Positions 18,911-27,222 of a stretch of 64,000 nucleotides of DNA are shown one piece after another. Source of the stretch: an uncultured Corynebacterium sp. (GTDB lineage Bacteria > Actinomycetota > Actinomycetes > Mycobacteriales > Mycobacteriaceae); the NCBI RefSeq assembly GCF_946221935.1, contig NZ_CAMIGN010000003.1:1-64000 (forward strand). The letters run 5' to 3'. The position numbers and the translations under genes were made by a program. Positions within the stretch are counted from its first letter, which is position 1. Each line of letters begins with the position of its first letter. The notes under the pieces are model-generated. The model was not told where the DNA came from, made no database searches, and worked only from the letters and a program-made list of their open reading frames with translations.

Positions 18911-19594
18911 ATGTTAGCTGCCACTGATGGTTCACACCTCATCGTCGATGATTTGATCGGAACCCGCAAGGTTTTATCTCAAGCAGTTAGTGTGACTCTT
19001 GGCCGGGCATCTGAATTCCCCATTGGAGCAGACGACCCTGCTATGCATCGCGCTTTTCTGCATTTCTGGTGTGACCATGGAATGTGGATGGTGCGCAATG
19101 TAGGCAGTTTCATCTCGGCCACTATTCAGCCGTCCTATGAAACCAACACGTATTCACCGGTTCGTCTCACACCGGGAACGCAGTGGCCCCTCCCTACAGG
19201 TACTAATTTCATTCTGTTCGCGACTAGAAACCTGCGGTATGAGATTGAAGTAACGGTTGCCCGACCAGTCGATTCCGTTCCGCAAATGAATACTCCCTTG
19301 GCCCCATTCACAATGGGGACATTTGATCCAAATATCGAGCAGCAGCAGGTGTTAGCTGCGCTAGCAGCGCCGCTTCACCGTGACCCTAGTGCAGATCCGC
19401 GCATTGTGGTTCCTTCTGTGAAAGACCTTGCATGCCAGCTAGGCTGGGGAGAAAAGAAAACTTCACAGAAGATTCAGTACATGGCGGAGACGTTGAAAAG
19501 GTTGGGTGTTCCACAGTTTCAAGATGGAGTGAACATCCCGTGGCGCATCGTACTTGCGAAGTTCGCGGCGGAAAATCCGCATTTGTACTCTTAA
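18911..19594 (+). CDS. FHA-like domain protein with a C-terminal helix-turn-helix region
   Basis: The N-terminal 115 residues look like a forkhead-associated phosphothreonine-binding domain: VTLGRASEF, then DDPAMHRAFLHFW and GMWMVRNVGS match the G-R, S/H and N-G positions. The second half (about residues 150-227) has a predicted winged-helix pattern, PSVKDLACQLGWGEKKTSQK followed by MAETLKRLGV. This suggests a phospho-responsive DNA- or protein-binding adaptor. It sits between a lipoprotein and a Ser/Thr kinase with short gaps and no strong ribosome site, so it may rely on coupling. The FHA call is by pattern only. Confidence 0.6.
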   Translation: MLAATDGSHLIVDDLIGTRKVLSQAVSVTLGRASEFPIGADDPAMHRAFLHFWCDHGMWMVRNVGSFISATIQPSYETNTYSPVRLTPGTQWPLPTGTNFILFATRNLRYEIEVTVARPVDSVPQMNTPLAPFTMGTFDPNIEQQQVLAALAAPLHRDPSADPRIVVPSVKDLACQLGWGEKKTSQKIQYMAETLKRLGVPQFQDGVNIPWRIVLAKFAAENPHLYS

Positions 19595-19615
19595 TTCTAC
19601 TTGCTCGTATTCACC

Positions 19616-21037
19616 ATGTTCACCATGAATTTTTCAAAAGCCTCTGTCCCTGAAGACTTTTTAAATGACTTAAGTGCCTTGGGGTACTCGAACGTCCAAC
19701 AGCTTGGACAAGGTGGTATGGGCACCGTATTTCGCGCTTACAAGCGAAATCTAGATCGGACAGTGGCAATCAAGGTTGTTTCCCAGGATCGTGTTTCTAA
19801 CTCTGAATATGTCCAGAGGTTCCACGCGGAGATGCGCACCATGGCAGCGCTTGATCACCCTGCGATCGTTCCTGTGTACGACGGGGGAGTGACCACACAT
19901 GGTTTTCCGTACTTCACAATGAAGTACATCGATGGTGAGAATCTTCATGACTTCTTACACCGACGTCGAGCATCGCGCCAGCTTCTTACCGTTCAGGAAG
20001 TTGTGCAGATTCTGGCTCCAATTGCCAGCGCGCTTGACTATCTCGCGGTGCTACCGAATCCTGTGGTTCATCGAGATATCAAACCGGCTAATATTTTGTT
20101 GCCCTCTTCAGGGATGAACGGTATTCCGGCTTTGCTAACGGATTTCGGTATTGCAATTGATCGAGAATCCACTCGTATGACTCGGGTAGGGATGCGTATC
20201 GGTACAGATGGATACATTGCACCCGAATTGTTGGTTACGAAAGACGTGTCGGAACCTCCGCAACCGGATGCGTTGAGTGAACAGTATTCCCTGGGCCTGG
20301 TTGCTTTTGAGCTGTTAACAGGCATTTACGTTCGTGGCTCCGTGACGTATGCACAGTGGGCTGTGAATCGACCAGTACCAGAGCTTAAAGGGCATTTGAT
20401 AAACCCCGCGGATGCTTCACACGTTAAGAAGCTCAATGAGGTCTTCGCGAGAGTTTTGGATGGTAACCCGAAGAAGCGTTTTGCAACCGCCTCGGCCTTT
20501 ATTTCTGCTTTGCGCTCCGCAGGAATGGAGCAGCAGTCAGCGCATGTGAAGCAAGGAGCGAAGCACAAAAGAGTTCCGAAGAAACTACTAGTGCTTGCCA
20601 CGGCGGGAATGGTGGTGGTCGCGATAGCTGCAGCAATCATTTCTTATCTGACCGCGTCCCAATGGGAAGGGGAAGATGCAGTTTTAGCTGACACTTTCCC
20701 ACACATCGTGAGCCAGAATTCCGGAGGAGAAGGATGGCAATCTACGTCGTGCGAACATCGAGAACCAAGTAGTGGAGAGCTTGCCCGTATTGCCTGTAAC
20801 TCGGGTCAATTTAGCGTGGTTGTTGCTCACTTCGAATCGGTGGAGGCGAGGAATGCCGTGATCCCAGTCGAAGGTGCTCAAACAATGAGATCAAGTCGAT
20901 GCAGTGCGTTAACTATGCCGATGGGCTCGGATGATTCTGCCTATGGGGTGTTTCCACAAGGTGATCTGGCCGCCTACGGGTTTATTGTTTCTGGGGACAA
21001 CGCTGAGGATCTGCGGTTGAAACTTCCGATCTGTTAG
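19616..21037 (+). CDS. Membrane Ser/Thr protein kinase with an extracellular sensor-like domain
   Basis: The kinase domain has the glycine loop LGQGGMGTVF, catalytic lysine AIK (residue 53), HRDIKPANILL near residue 151, DFG near 176 and an APE-type APEL in the activation segment, so it should be active. One membrane segment lies near residues 324-346 (LLVLATAGMVVVAIAAAII). About 125 residues outside contain four cysteines and no PASTA repeats, unlike PknB. The start is uncertain between ATGs at 19616 and 19625; no clear ribosome site is visible. The N-terminus is a Hanks-type PknB/PknF-like kinase. The adjacent FHA protein is a natural phospho-reader. Confidence 0.85.
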   Translation: MFTMNFSKASVPEDFLNDLSALGYSNVQQLGQGGMGTVFRAYKRNLDRTVAIKVVSQDRVSNSEYVQRFHAEMRTMAALDHPAIVPVYDGGVTTHGFPYFTMKYIDGENLHDFLHRRRASRQLLTVQEVVQILAPIASALDYLAVLPNPVVHRDIKPANILLPSSGMNGIPALLTDFGIAIDRESTRMTRVGMRIGTDGYIAPELLVTKDVSEPPQPDALSEQYSLGLVAFELLTGIYVRGSVTYAQWAVNRPVPELKGHLINPADASHVKKLNEVFARVLDGNPKKRFATASAFISALRSAGMEQQSAHVKQGAKHKRVPKKLLVLATAGMVVVAIAAAIISYLTASQWEGEDAVLADTFPHIVSQNSGGEGWQSTSCEHREPSSGELARIACNSGQFSVVVAHFESVEARNAVIPVEGAQTMRSSRCSALTMPMGSDDSAYGVFPQGDLAAYGFIVSGDNAEDLRLKLPIC

Positions 21038-21128
21038 CCTCCTGCTACGTGTCGCCATTTTTGTTGCACTAAGTCGTATTAGGGCATTAATTCGAGCTGA
21101 CTACACAAGAAGCCTAAACTTGGTCACC

Positions 21129-23609
21129 ATGATCAACGTGCTGGCCGTCGATACCTCCACCAATTACGTCACTTGTGGTGTTGTCCGCATTTCCGCCAAC
21201 GGCCAAGTCCGTGTGCTGGCGGAGCGTCTGGCGGATAACGTTCGCGGTCACATGGAACTACTCGCCCCCAATATTCAGGCTTGCCTGGACGAAGCCTCGC
21301 TTTCCCCGCGTGATCTGCACACCGTTGTAGTCGGTGCCGGTCCAGGTCCGTTTACGGGGCTACGGGTTGGCATGGCCACAGCTGCTGCTTTTGGCGACGC
21401 CCTCTCAATTCCCGTGCACGGAGTTCCCAGCGCAGCTGGCACCGTGTGGGAACACGTAGTCTCCCAGGTGGGTGCGAAGGCCTTCGGCGATTACCTCGTT
21501 GTTTCCGATGCACGTCGCCGGGAGTTTTACCACTCCCGGATCAGTTTTGTTCAGGGCGTAGCAGGGCAGTTGTGCTCAGAGGTGCAGGTTCCGGCTTCTG
21601 TCCACGCCCCCGATGTGGTGCTGGACATACAGCGACGCCTGGATCGCTGGCCTCTACGAGTCCTGAGTGCCTCGGCGGTGGCTGATCAGGTTCAGGAGCT
21701 ATGCGGCTGCCAGGAAGGTTGCCAGGTGGAGAGCCTGGACGCTCACCCCACGCCGCGTGGCCTCGTGCTTGCTGCGTTGGAATCTCGTGGTTCAGTCCCT
21801 GGGCTGCTCACAGATGCTCCAGCGTTGCGGGCACTGTACCTGCGCCGTCCGGATGCGAAGGAGCCCACGGCGAAGGCGATTTCGAAGGCACTGGATTTCT
21901 CCCGAGTTGGGGATCCGTATTCGGAGGTAAGCGAGCCTGAAAGCATTGCGGGGGTTGCCACGGTGACTAATGCAGAGCCCGCTGTGGATGCTTCCCCTCA
22001 TGGCGCCCGGGTACGCCAGCTCAAGGTCACTGACGCGCCGGCATGTGCAACCATTGAGCAGCGACTTTTTACTGAAGATTCCCCTTGGTCAGCCGATGCG
22101 TTCGTTAGTGAGATTGCTGCGCCGCATACGCACTGTCTTGGCCTGGAGGTCGCCGGTGAACTTGTCGGATACGCCATCCTCGCAGTTGGTGGCCCGGCGC
22201 ACGATCCGGAAGGGGAGATCCACACCATCGGTATCCTTCCCGAGTGGCAGGGCAAGGGATTGTCCAAGCTACTCATGGATCCGCTCGTCACTATTGCCGA
22301 CCGCTTGGGAGCCCCGATCTTCCTGGAGGTTCGCACCGACAATCAGCCCGCCGTTGGCCTCTACGAACGCTACGGCTTCGCCATCGAAGGCACGCGCAAA
22401 GACTATTATCAGCCTTCTGGGGCCGACGCCTTCACCATGGTGCGCCCTGGTTTTATTTCTGACGCCACCCCGGCTCCAGAGGCCGAAAATTCAGATCGAC
22501 CTCGCTATATCCTGGGTGTCGAAAGCTCCTGCGACGAAACTGGCGTGGGGATTATCGCCAGCACCTCAGCTGCCGACGGCGCCGAACAGCTGGAGATCAT
22601 CGCGGACAAAGTGGCTTCCTCGATGGAACAGCACGCCCGTTTCGGTGGGGTGGTTCCGGAGATTGCCTCCCGTGCTCACCTGGAGGCTATGCAACCGACG
22701 ATGCGCGCCGCACTGGCGGAGACGCGCGCGAACGTCCCAGGCTTCCACGCTCCGGACGTGGTGGCTGCGACCGTAGGCCCTGGCCTTGCTGGTGCCTTGC
22801 TGGTCGGCGCCGCCGCGGCGAAGGCCTACGCGCTGGCGTGGGAGGTTCCTTTCTATGGGGTCAACCACTTGGGTGGACACGTGGCTGTGGGGACGCTCAG
22901 TGAAGGAGGCACGGTGGATACTACGGATACTACTGCCCCAGGTGAGGATCTCAACAATGCGATCGCTTTGCTGGTCAGCGGTGGGCACACGCAGATTCTC
23001 CACGTCACCGGCGTGGGTGCCCCGATGGAGGAGCTTGGCAGCACGCTCGATGACGCGGCAGGTGAGGCCTATGACAAGGTCGCTCGTTTGTTGGGGTTGG
23101 GCTATCCCGGAGGCCCTGTTATCGACCGTCTAGCGGCTGAGGGGAACCCGCAAGCTATAGCCTTCCCGCGAGGTATGATGCGCCAGCAGGACTCGCGTTA
23201 TGATTTTTCTTTTTCGGGCCTCAAGACCGCCGTTGCCCGTTATGTCGAAAAGGCTGATAGGGAGGGTGCAAGCGTTCCGATCGAAGATGTGTGCGCTTCC
23301 TTCCAGGAGGCTGTGGTGGACGTCCTCGTCACCAAAGCTCTTCGTGCCTGCGAGGATAAGGACGCTCGTGTGATGTTGCTCGGCGGAGGTGTTTCCGCAA
23401 ACAAGCGTCTAAGGGAAGCTGCTGCCACACGCTGCGGAGAAGTGGGCGTCACCCTAAAGATCCCGCAGGCAAAGCTCTGCACCGATAATGGTGTGATGAT
23501 CGCCGCACTGGCCGCGCGTCTGGTTGCTGCAGGGGAGGAGCCGAGTGGTTTGTCGACGCCTACAGATCCCGCACTTGACGTGGAAGAGCCTATCCTGCGG
23601 AATCCCTAG
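21129..23609 (+). CDS. tsaB-rimI-tsaD: Triple fusion TsaB-RimI-TsaD
   Basis: One 826-residue frame carries three proteins. Residues 1 to about 250 are TsaB, the non-catalytic t6A scaffold (VLAVDTSTNYVTCGVV, GAGPGPFTGLRVGMATA). Residues about 293-450 are a GNAT acetyltransferase of the RimI type (IGILPEWQGKGLSKLLMD, VRTDNQPAVGLYERYGF). Residues about 456-826 are TsaD, the tRNA threonylcarbamoyl transferase (VESSCDETGVGII, metal-binding VNHLGGHVA, LLVSGGHTQI, LGGGVSANKRL). In mycobacteria these are three separate adjacent genes. All three domains look complete with no internal stop. The ATG at 21129 is preferred to a TTG nine bases earlier. TsaE is on a different fusion 3.5 kb upstream. Confidence 0.93.
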   Translation: MINVLAVDTSTNYVTCGVVRISANGQVRVLAERLADNVRGHMELLAPNIQACLDEASLSPRDLHTVVVGAGPGPFTGLRVGMATAAAFGDALSIPVHGVPSAAGTVWEHVVSQVGAKAFGDYLVVSDARRREFYHSRISFVQGVAGQLCSEVQVPASVHAPDVVLDIQRRLDRWPLRVLSASAVADQVQELCGCQEGCQVESLDAHPTPRGLVLAALESRGSVPGLLTDAPALRALYLRRPDAKEPTAKAISKALDFSRVGDPYSEVSEPESIAGVATVTNAEPAVDASPHGARVRQLKVTDAPACATIEQRLFTEDSPWSADAFVSEIAAPHTHCLGLEVAGELVGYAILAVGGPAHDPEGEIHTIGILPEWQGKGLSKLLMDPLVTIADRLGAPIFLEVRTDNQPAVGLYERYGFAIEGTRKDYYQPSGADAFTMVRPGFISDATPAPEAENSDRPRYILGVESSCDETGVGIIASTSAADGAEQLEIIADKVASSMEQHARFGGVVPEIASRAHLEAMQPTMRAALAETRANVPGFHAPDVVAATVGPGLAGALLVGAAAAKAYALAWEVPFYGVNHLGGHVAVGTLSEGGTVDTTDTTAPGEDLNNAIALLVSGGHTQILHVTGVGAPMEELGSTLDDAAGEAYDKVARLLGLGYPGGPVIDRLAAEGNPQAIAFPRGMMRQQDSRYDFSFSGLKTAVARYVEKADREGASVPIEDVCASFQEAVVDVLVTKALRACEDKDARVMLLGGGVSANKRLREAAATRCGEVGVTLKIPQAKLCTDNGVMIAALAARLVAAGEEPSGLSTPTDPALDVEEPILRNP

Positions 23610-23633
23610 TTTGCTGGCAAAATGTGTCTTGAC

Positions 23634-23649
23634 TGTGTAAATATTCACA
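23634..23649. promoter_or_regulatory. Candidate GlxR/CRP-type operator
   Basis: TGTGTAAATATTCACA matches the corynebacterial GlxR consensus TGTGA-N6-TCACA at all but one core base. It is about 95 bases before the gene at 23743 and downstream of tsaD. Confidence 0.45.
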
Positions 23650-23742
23650 GATTCTTCTTCCTTTGGTTTCTTGGGAGACTTCATCCGGTGCCGTGTAGAC
23701 AGGTTCAGCGGCATCAATAAACTCACGAGTTAGGAGCTCACA

Positions 23743-24171
23743 ATGGCACGCAGCATGCTGGTCACGCCCGATCTTCAGGCGCGGGAACTCGACATTGATC
23801 TTTCAGAAGCCGCCGATGTCTTGGGCGGTAGCGAGCACGATCGCCTGCACGTGGTGTTCGTGGAGAGCGGTCTGACGGTCGCTGCTATTTACTCCTCTGA
23901 TGCGCGCAAGGTTGAGAACCCGGAGCCGAACCCACTGGCCTCCATGGGGCGTAAGGAGCAGGAGACTGGTGATTCCAGCTTCATTTCTGATCCAGCTCGC
24001 GCGATCATCGGCCCGGTACTCTTCGTCGGTGACGAAGGCGAAGACCTGACGGACGAAGATATCGAGTCTATCCACAACGGCATCCGCGCGGTTGAGAACT
24101 ACAAGACGGATAATGCCAAGGATTACGAGCTGTGGCACAACGCGGTCATTAACCTGACCAAGGGTGTTTAG
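23743..24171 (+). CDS. Conserved corynebacterial protein of unknown function
   Basis: The 142-residue product is acidic, has no signal peptide or membrane segment, and starts MARSMLVTPDLQ at ATG behind a GGAG-type site. The C-terminal half (DLTDEDIESIHNGIRAVENY) is probably helical. It sits alone between the t6A fusion and groES with a candidate GlxR site upstream. I recognise no domain. Confidence 0.65.
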   Translation: MARSMLVTPDLQARELDIDLSEAADVLGGSEHDRLHVVFVESGLTVAAIYSSDARKVENPEPNPLASMGRKEQETGDSSFISDPARAIIGPVLFVGDEGEDLTDEDIESIHNGIRAVENYKTDNAKDYELWHNAVINLTKGV

Positions 24172-24190
24172 CACCGGGGTTTGTTGAGCG

Positions 24191-24217
24191 TTAGCACTTG
24201 CGAGGGTAGAGTGCCAG
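24191..24217. promoter_or_regulatory. CIRCE-like operator for groES-groEL1
   Basis: TTAGCACTT-N9-GAGTGCCAG keeps the 9-9-9 layout of CIRCE (TTAGCACTC-N9-GAGTGCTAA), with one change in the left arm and two in the right. HrcA, the usual CIRCE repressor, would release it on heat shock. It is 118 bases before the groES start. Confidence 0.85.
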
Positions 24218-24334
24218 ATAGGTTGTTTGACTCACAGTTGTTCACCCGCGACGACGGCTGTATCTGGAAAACCAACCGGCATAACAGTTCACAAGAGTGA
24301 AACCTACAGCTCGAATACACGGAGGTATTCAATC

Positions 24335-24634
24335 GTGGCTAACGTCAACATCAAGCCCCTTGAGGACCGCGTCCTCGTTCAGATCGTTGAAGCTGAGACG
24401 ACCACCGCATCCGGCCTGGTCATCCCTGACTCCGCAAAGGAGAAGCCGCAGGAGGCAACCGTCATCGCAGTTGGCCCCGGCCGCTGGGCAGATGACGACG
24501 ATCGCATCCCGATGGATGTAAAGGAAGGCGACACGGTCGTCTTCTCCAAGTACGGCGGCACCGAGCTGAAGTACAACGGCGAAGAGTACCTGCTGCTTAG
24601 CCAGCGCGACATCCTCGCAGTCATCGAAAAGTAA
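24335..24634 (+). CDS. groS: GroES co-chaperonin
   Basis: The lid of the GroEL chamber. The 99-residue sequence matches the family (NIKPLEDRVLVQIVEAETTT, then YNGEEYLLLSQRDILAVI). The start is the GTG at 24335 with GGAGG nine bases upstream; the longer open frame is the CIRCE leader. It is followed 12 bases later by groEL1. Confidence 0.97.
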   Translation: MANVNIKPLEDRVLVQIVEAETTTASGLVIPDSAKEKPQEATVIAVGPGRWADDDDRIPMDVKEGDTVVFSKYGGTELKYNGEEYLLLSQRDILAVIEK

Positions 24635-24646
24635 GCGGGTAGCTGC

Positions 24647-26266
24647 ATGTCTAAACTCATCGCATTTGATCAAGAGGCCCGTGAAGGCCTACAGAAGGGC
24701 GTCGACGCCCTGGCGGACGCGGTGAAGGTGACCTTAGGCCCGCGCGGTCGAAATGTCGTGCTGGATAAGGCCTTCGGTGGCCCGACCGTAACCAACGATG
24801 GCGTGACCATTGCGCGCGACATTGACTTGGAGGACCCCTTCGAGAACCTGGGTGCCCAACTGGTGAAGTCCGTCGCCATCAAGACCAATGACATCGCCGG
24901 AGACGGCACTACCACCGCCACCTTGTTGGCTCAGGCCCTCATTAACGAGGGGCTGCGTACCGTGGCGGCAGGTGCTAACCCGATCGCTGTGAACCGCGGC
25001 ATCGTGAAGGGGACCGAGCGTGTATTGGAGCTCCTACGCGAGCTGGCGCAGCCGGTTGCAGACAATGCCGCAATTGCCAACGTCGCCACCGTTTCTTCTC
25101 GCGACGAGAAGATCGGTGCCATGGTTGCCGATGCCTTTGACAAGGTGGGCAAGGACGGCGTTGTGACGGTTGAGGAGTCGCAGTCCATCGAAGACGAGTC
25201 CATCGTTACCGAGGGTGTCTCCTTCGACAAGGGCTACCTTTCCCCGTACTTCGTCACGGATCAGGAGACCGGCCACGCAGAGCTGGAGAACCCACTGATC
25301 CTGCTGGTGCGCGAGAAGATCTCCTCCCTTCCGGACTTCCTGCCGGTGCTGGAGAAGGTTGCTAATTCCGGTAAGCCGCTGTTGATCGTGGCGGAGGATA
25401 TCGAAGGCGAGCCGCTGCAGATGCTCGTGCTGAATGCCATCCGCAAGTCGCTGAAGGTCGCCGCCGTGAAGTCTCCGTACTTCGGCGATCGTCGTGCGGC
25501 ATTCATGGACGATCTGGCAATCGTCACCGGCGCTACCGTTATCGATAGCGAGCTGGGACACAAGCTCTCCGAGACCACCTTGGAGCAGCTGGGCACCGCG
25601 CGTCGCGTGAACATCACCAAGGAAGAGACCGTACTGGTCGATGGTGCTGGTTCTGCAGAGGCTGTCGAAGAGCGTCGCAACCAGATTCGTGGTGACATTG
25701 AGCGCACTGACTCCTCCTGGGATAAGGAGAAGTTCGAGGAGCGCCTGGCAAAGCTCTCGGGTGGCGTTGCTGTCATCCGTGCTGGTGGCGCAACTGAAAC
25801 CGAGGTTAACGAGCGCAAGCTGCGCATCGAGGATGCGATCAACGCAGCCCGTGCTGCGAGCCAGGAAGGCGTAATTGCTGGCGGTGGCTCCGTGCTGGTG
25901 CAGATCGCTACCGAGATCGAAGAGATGTCTCGCCAGGCTGAAGGCGACGAAAGTATCGGCCTGCGCTCCTTGGCTCGCGCCCTGCGCCGTCCAGCGTTCT
26001 GGATCGCGGACAATGCCGGTCTCGACGGTGCTGTAGTAGTTGCCCGTACCGCCGAGCAGCCGAATGGCTCTGGCTTTAACGCCGCTACCCTGGAGTACGG
26101 CAACCTGCTGGAACAGGGAATTATTGATCCGGTTAAGGTCACCCACTCTGCGGTGGTGAACGCAACGTCCGTTGCCCGCATGGTGCTGACCACCGAAACT
26201 GCTGTGGTGGATAAGCCTGCAGAGCCTGCTGCTAATGCAGGCGCACACGCAGGCCACGTGCACTAA
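24647..26266 (+). CDS. groL1: GroEL1-type 60 kDa chaperonin
   Basis: The 539-residue protein has the chaperonin core motifs VTLGPRGRNVVLDKAFGGP, DGTTTATLLAQALI and the ATP-site GDGTTT. The tail reads AGAHAGHVH instead of the usual Gly-Gly-Met repeat, which marks GroEL1 rather than the housekeeping GroEL2. In mycobacteria GroEL1 is a dispensable paralogue linked to biofilm and copper-related functions, while GroEL2 is essential; the main GroEL2 is not in this window. The gene is next to groES and ends in a bidirectional terminator. Confidence 0.93.
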   Translation: MSKLIAFDQEAREGLQKGVDALADAVKVTLGPRGRNVVLDKAFGGPTVTNDGVTIARDIDLEDPFENLGAQLVKSVAIKTNDIAGDGTTTATLLAQALINEGLRTVAAGANPIAVNRGIVKGTERVLELLRELAQPVADNAAIANVATVSSRDEKIGAMVADAFDKVGKDGVVTVEESQSIEDESIVTEGVSFDKGYLSPYFVTDQETGHAELENPLILLVREKISSLPDFLPVLEKVANSGKPLLIVAEDIEGEPLQMLVLNAIRKSLKVAAVKSPYFGDRRAAFMDDLAIVTGATVIDSELGHKLSETTLEQLGTARRVNITKEETVLVDGAGSAEAVEERRNQIRGDIERTDSSWDKEKFEERLAKLSGGVAVIRAGGATETEVNERKLRIEDAINAARAASQEGVIAGGGSVLVQIATEIEEMSRQAEGDESIGLRSLARALRRPAFWIADNAGLDGAVVVARTAEQPNGSGFNAATLEYGNLLEQGIIDPVKVTHSAVVNATSVARMVLTTETAVVDKPAEPAANAGAHAGHVH

Positions 26267-26305
26267 CCACTGCGAACCTGCCTAAAGCTAGCAAGGCAGA
26301 TAAAC

Positions 26306-26349
26306 AAAAAGAGGATGCTTCCCAGGATGTTGGGAAGCATCCTCTTTTT
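26306..26349. terminator. Bidirectional terminator between groEL1 and whiB3
   Basis: AAAAAGAGGATGCTTCCCA pairs with TGGGAAGCATCCTCTTTTT around GGATGT. Both strands carry a U-tract, so it serves groEL1 rightward and whiB3 leftward. Confidence 0.95.
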
Positions 26350-26403
26350 GCGTTGTGCACAGCGTGGATGATTGTGAAGCTTAAAAGATGTGGCGTAGTG
26401 GCC

Positions 26404-26709
26404 TTAGGAGGCTACGCGGCGGCCACGGTTGCGGGAAGTGGGGCGCAAGATTGCGTCGCGCTCAGATTCACTGAGGCCACCCCAAATGCCATAGGGCTCG
26501 CCCACGCTGAGGGCGTGGTTACGGCACTGCTCAATGACAGGGCACTCGCGGCAGATGGCCTTGGCACGGTGTTCACGCATGGCGCGAGCACGGCCACGCT
26601 CGCCGTCCGGGTGGAAGAAGACGGAAGAATCGGCTCCACGGCATGCGCCGTGAAGCTGCCATTCCCAAGTCGACGATGCTGGTCCCGGAAGCTGGCTGGG
26701 CTGTGGCAT
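26404..26709 (-). CDS. whiB3: WhiB-family iron-sulfur regulator (WhiB3 by position)
   Basis: The 101-residue protein carries the four WhiB cysteines (HGACRG at about residue 23, then CRECPVIEQC at 53-62), which ligate a 4Fe-4S cluster, and the GIWGG turn followed by a basic tail RPTSRNRGRRVAS. Family members act with the primary sigma factor in redox and development control. The groEL1-whiB3-sigD order matches mycobacteria. Its upstream region is shared with the divergent sigD. Confidence 0.93.
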   Translation of the reverse strand: MPQPSQLPGPASSTWEWQLHGACRGADSSVFFHPDGERGRARAMREHRAKAICRECPVIEQCRNHALSVGEPYGIWGGLSESERDAILRPTSRNRGRRVAS

Positions 26710-27222
26710 TAGGTGGAAACTCCTCGTGAAAAAGTCAGATGCTCACTTGTAGTGACGTCAGAGAGGTTCCAATCCTTAAGTAAATTTTAGGTAAAGGGTT
26801 GGTGCCCTGCGGGTGTCGGGAAGCTGTTTTGCTATACATTCTCCGAAAGCCTGTAGCTATTAACCTGCGGAAATACGATTAGTTGAACAATTGATTAACT
26901 TGTTTCGTCGCCACGCCCAGATTCCCCCAAAGGGGGCTAAGAAAAATCCTGTACTGCCGTTTCCCACTACGGGTGCGCAGCCCCGGTGCGGCTGAGCTAG
27001 AAGCGAGAGGGAAGGAAAAGGAGGGGAGGAGATGGGGAGACAGTGGGAGGTAAAGATTGGGAAAACTCAGGAAATTGGGAACATGGGTCGGGTTTAATTG
27101 ATTGCACGCGTGTGAGGAGTATTCGAACAGTCCCTCCCTAATCGATCCGGGGCTGTCGGCGCGGTGTGATAGTTTCAACCCACATTGGTATTGACATTCG
27201 AAAGCTTGACGGAGAAGAGGCG
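26710..27222. other. Divergent whiB3/sigD control region with a purine tract
   Basis: No gene is apparent. A 28-base uninterrupted purine run lies at 27005-27032 inside a longer purine-rich stretch of about 75 bases. The rest shows no recognised operator. Two alternative sigD starts lie at its right end. Confidence 0.5.

Noticed and set aside
25034..26263. 409-codon minus-strand frame opposite groEL1
   Set aside because: Complement of chaperonin codons, with no domain and no ribosome site.
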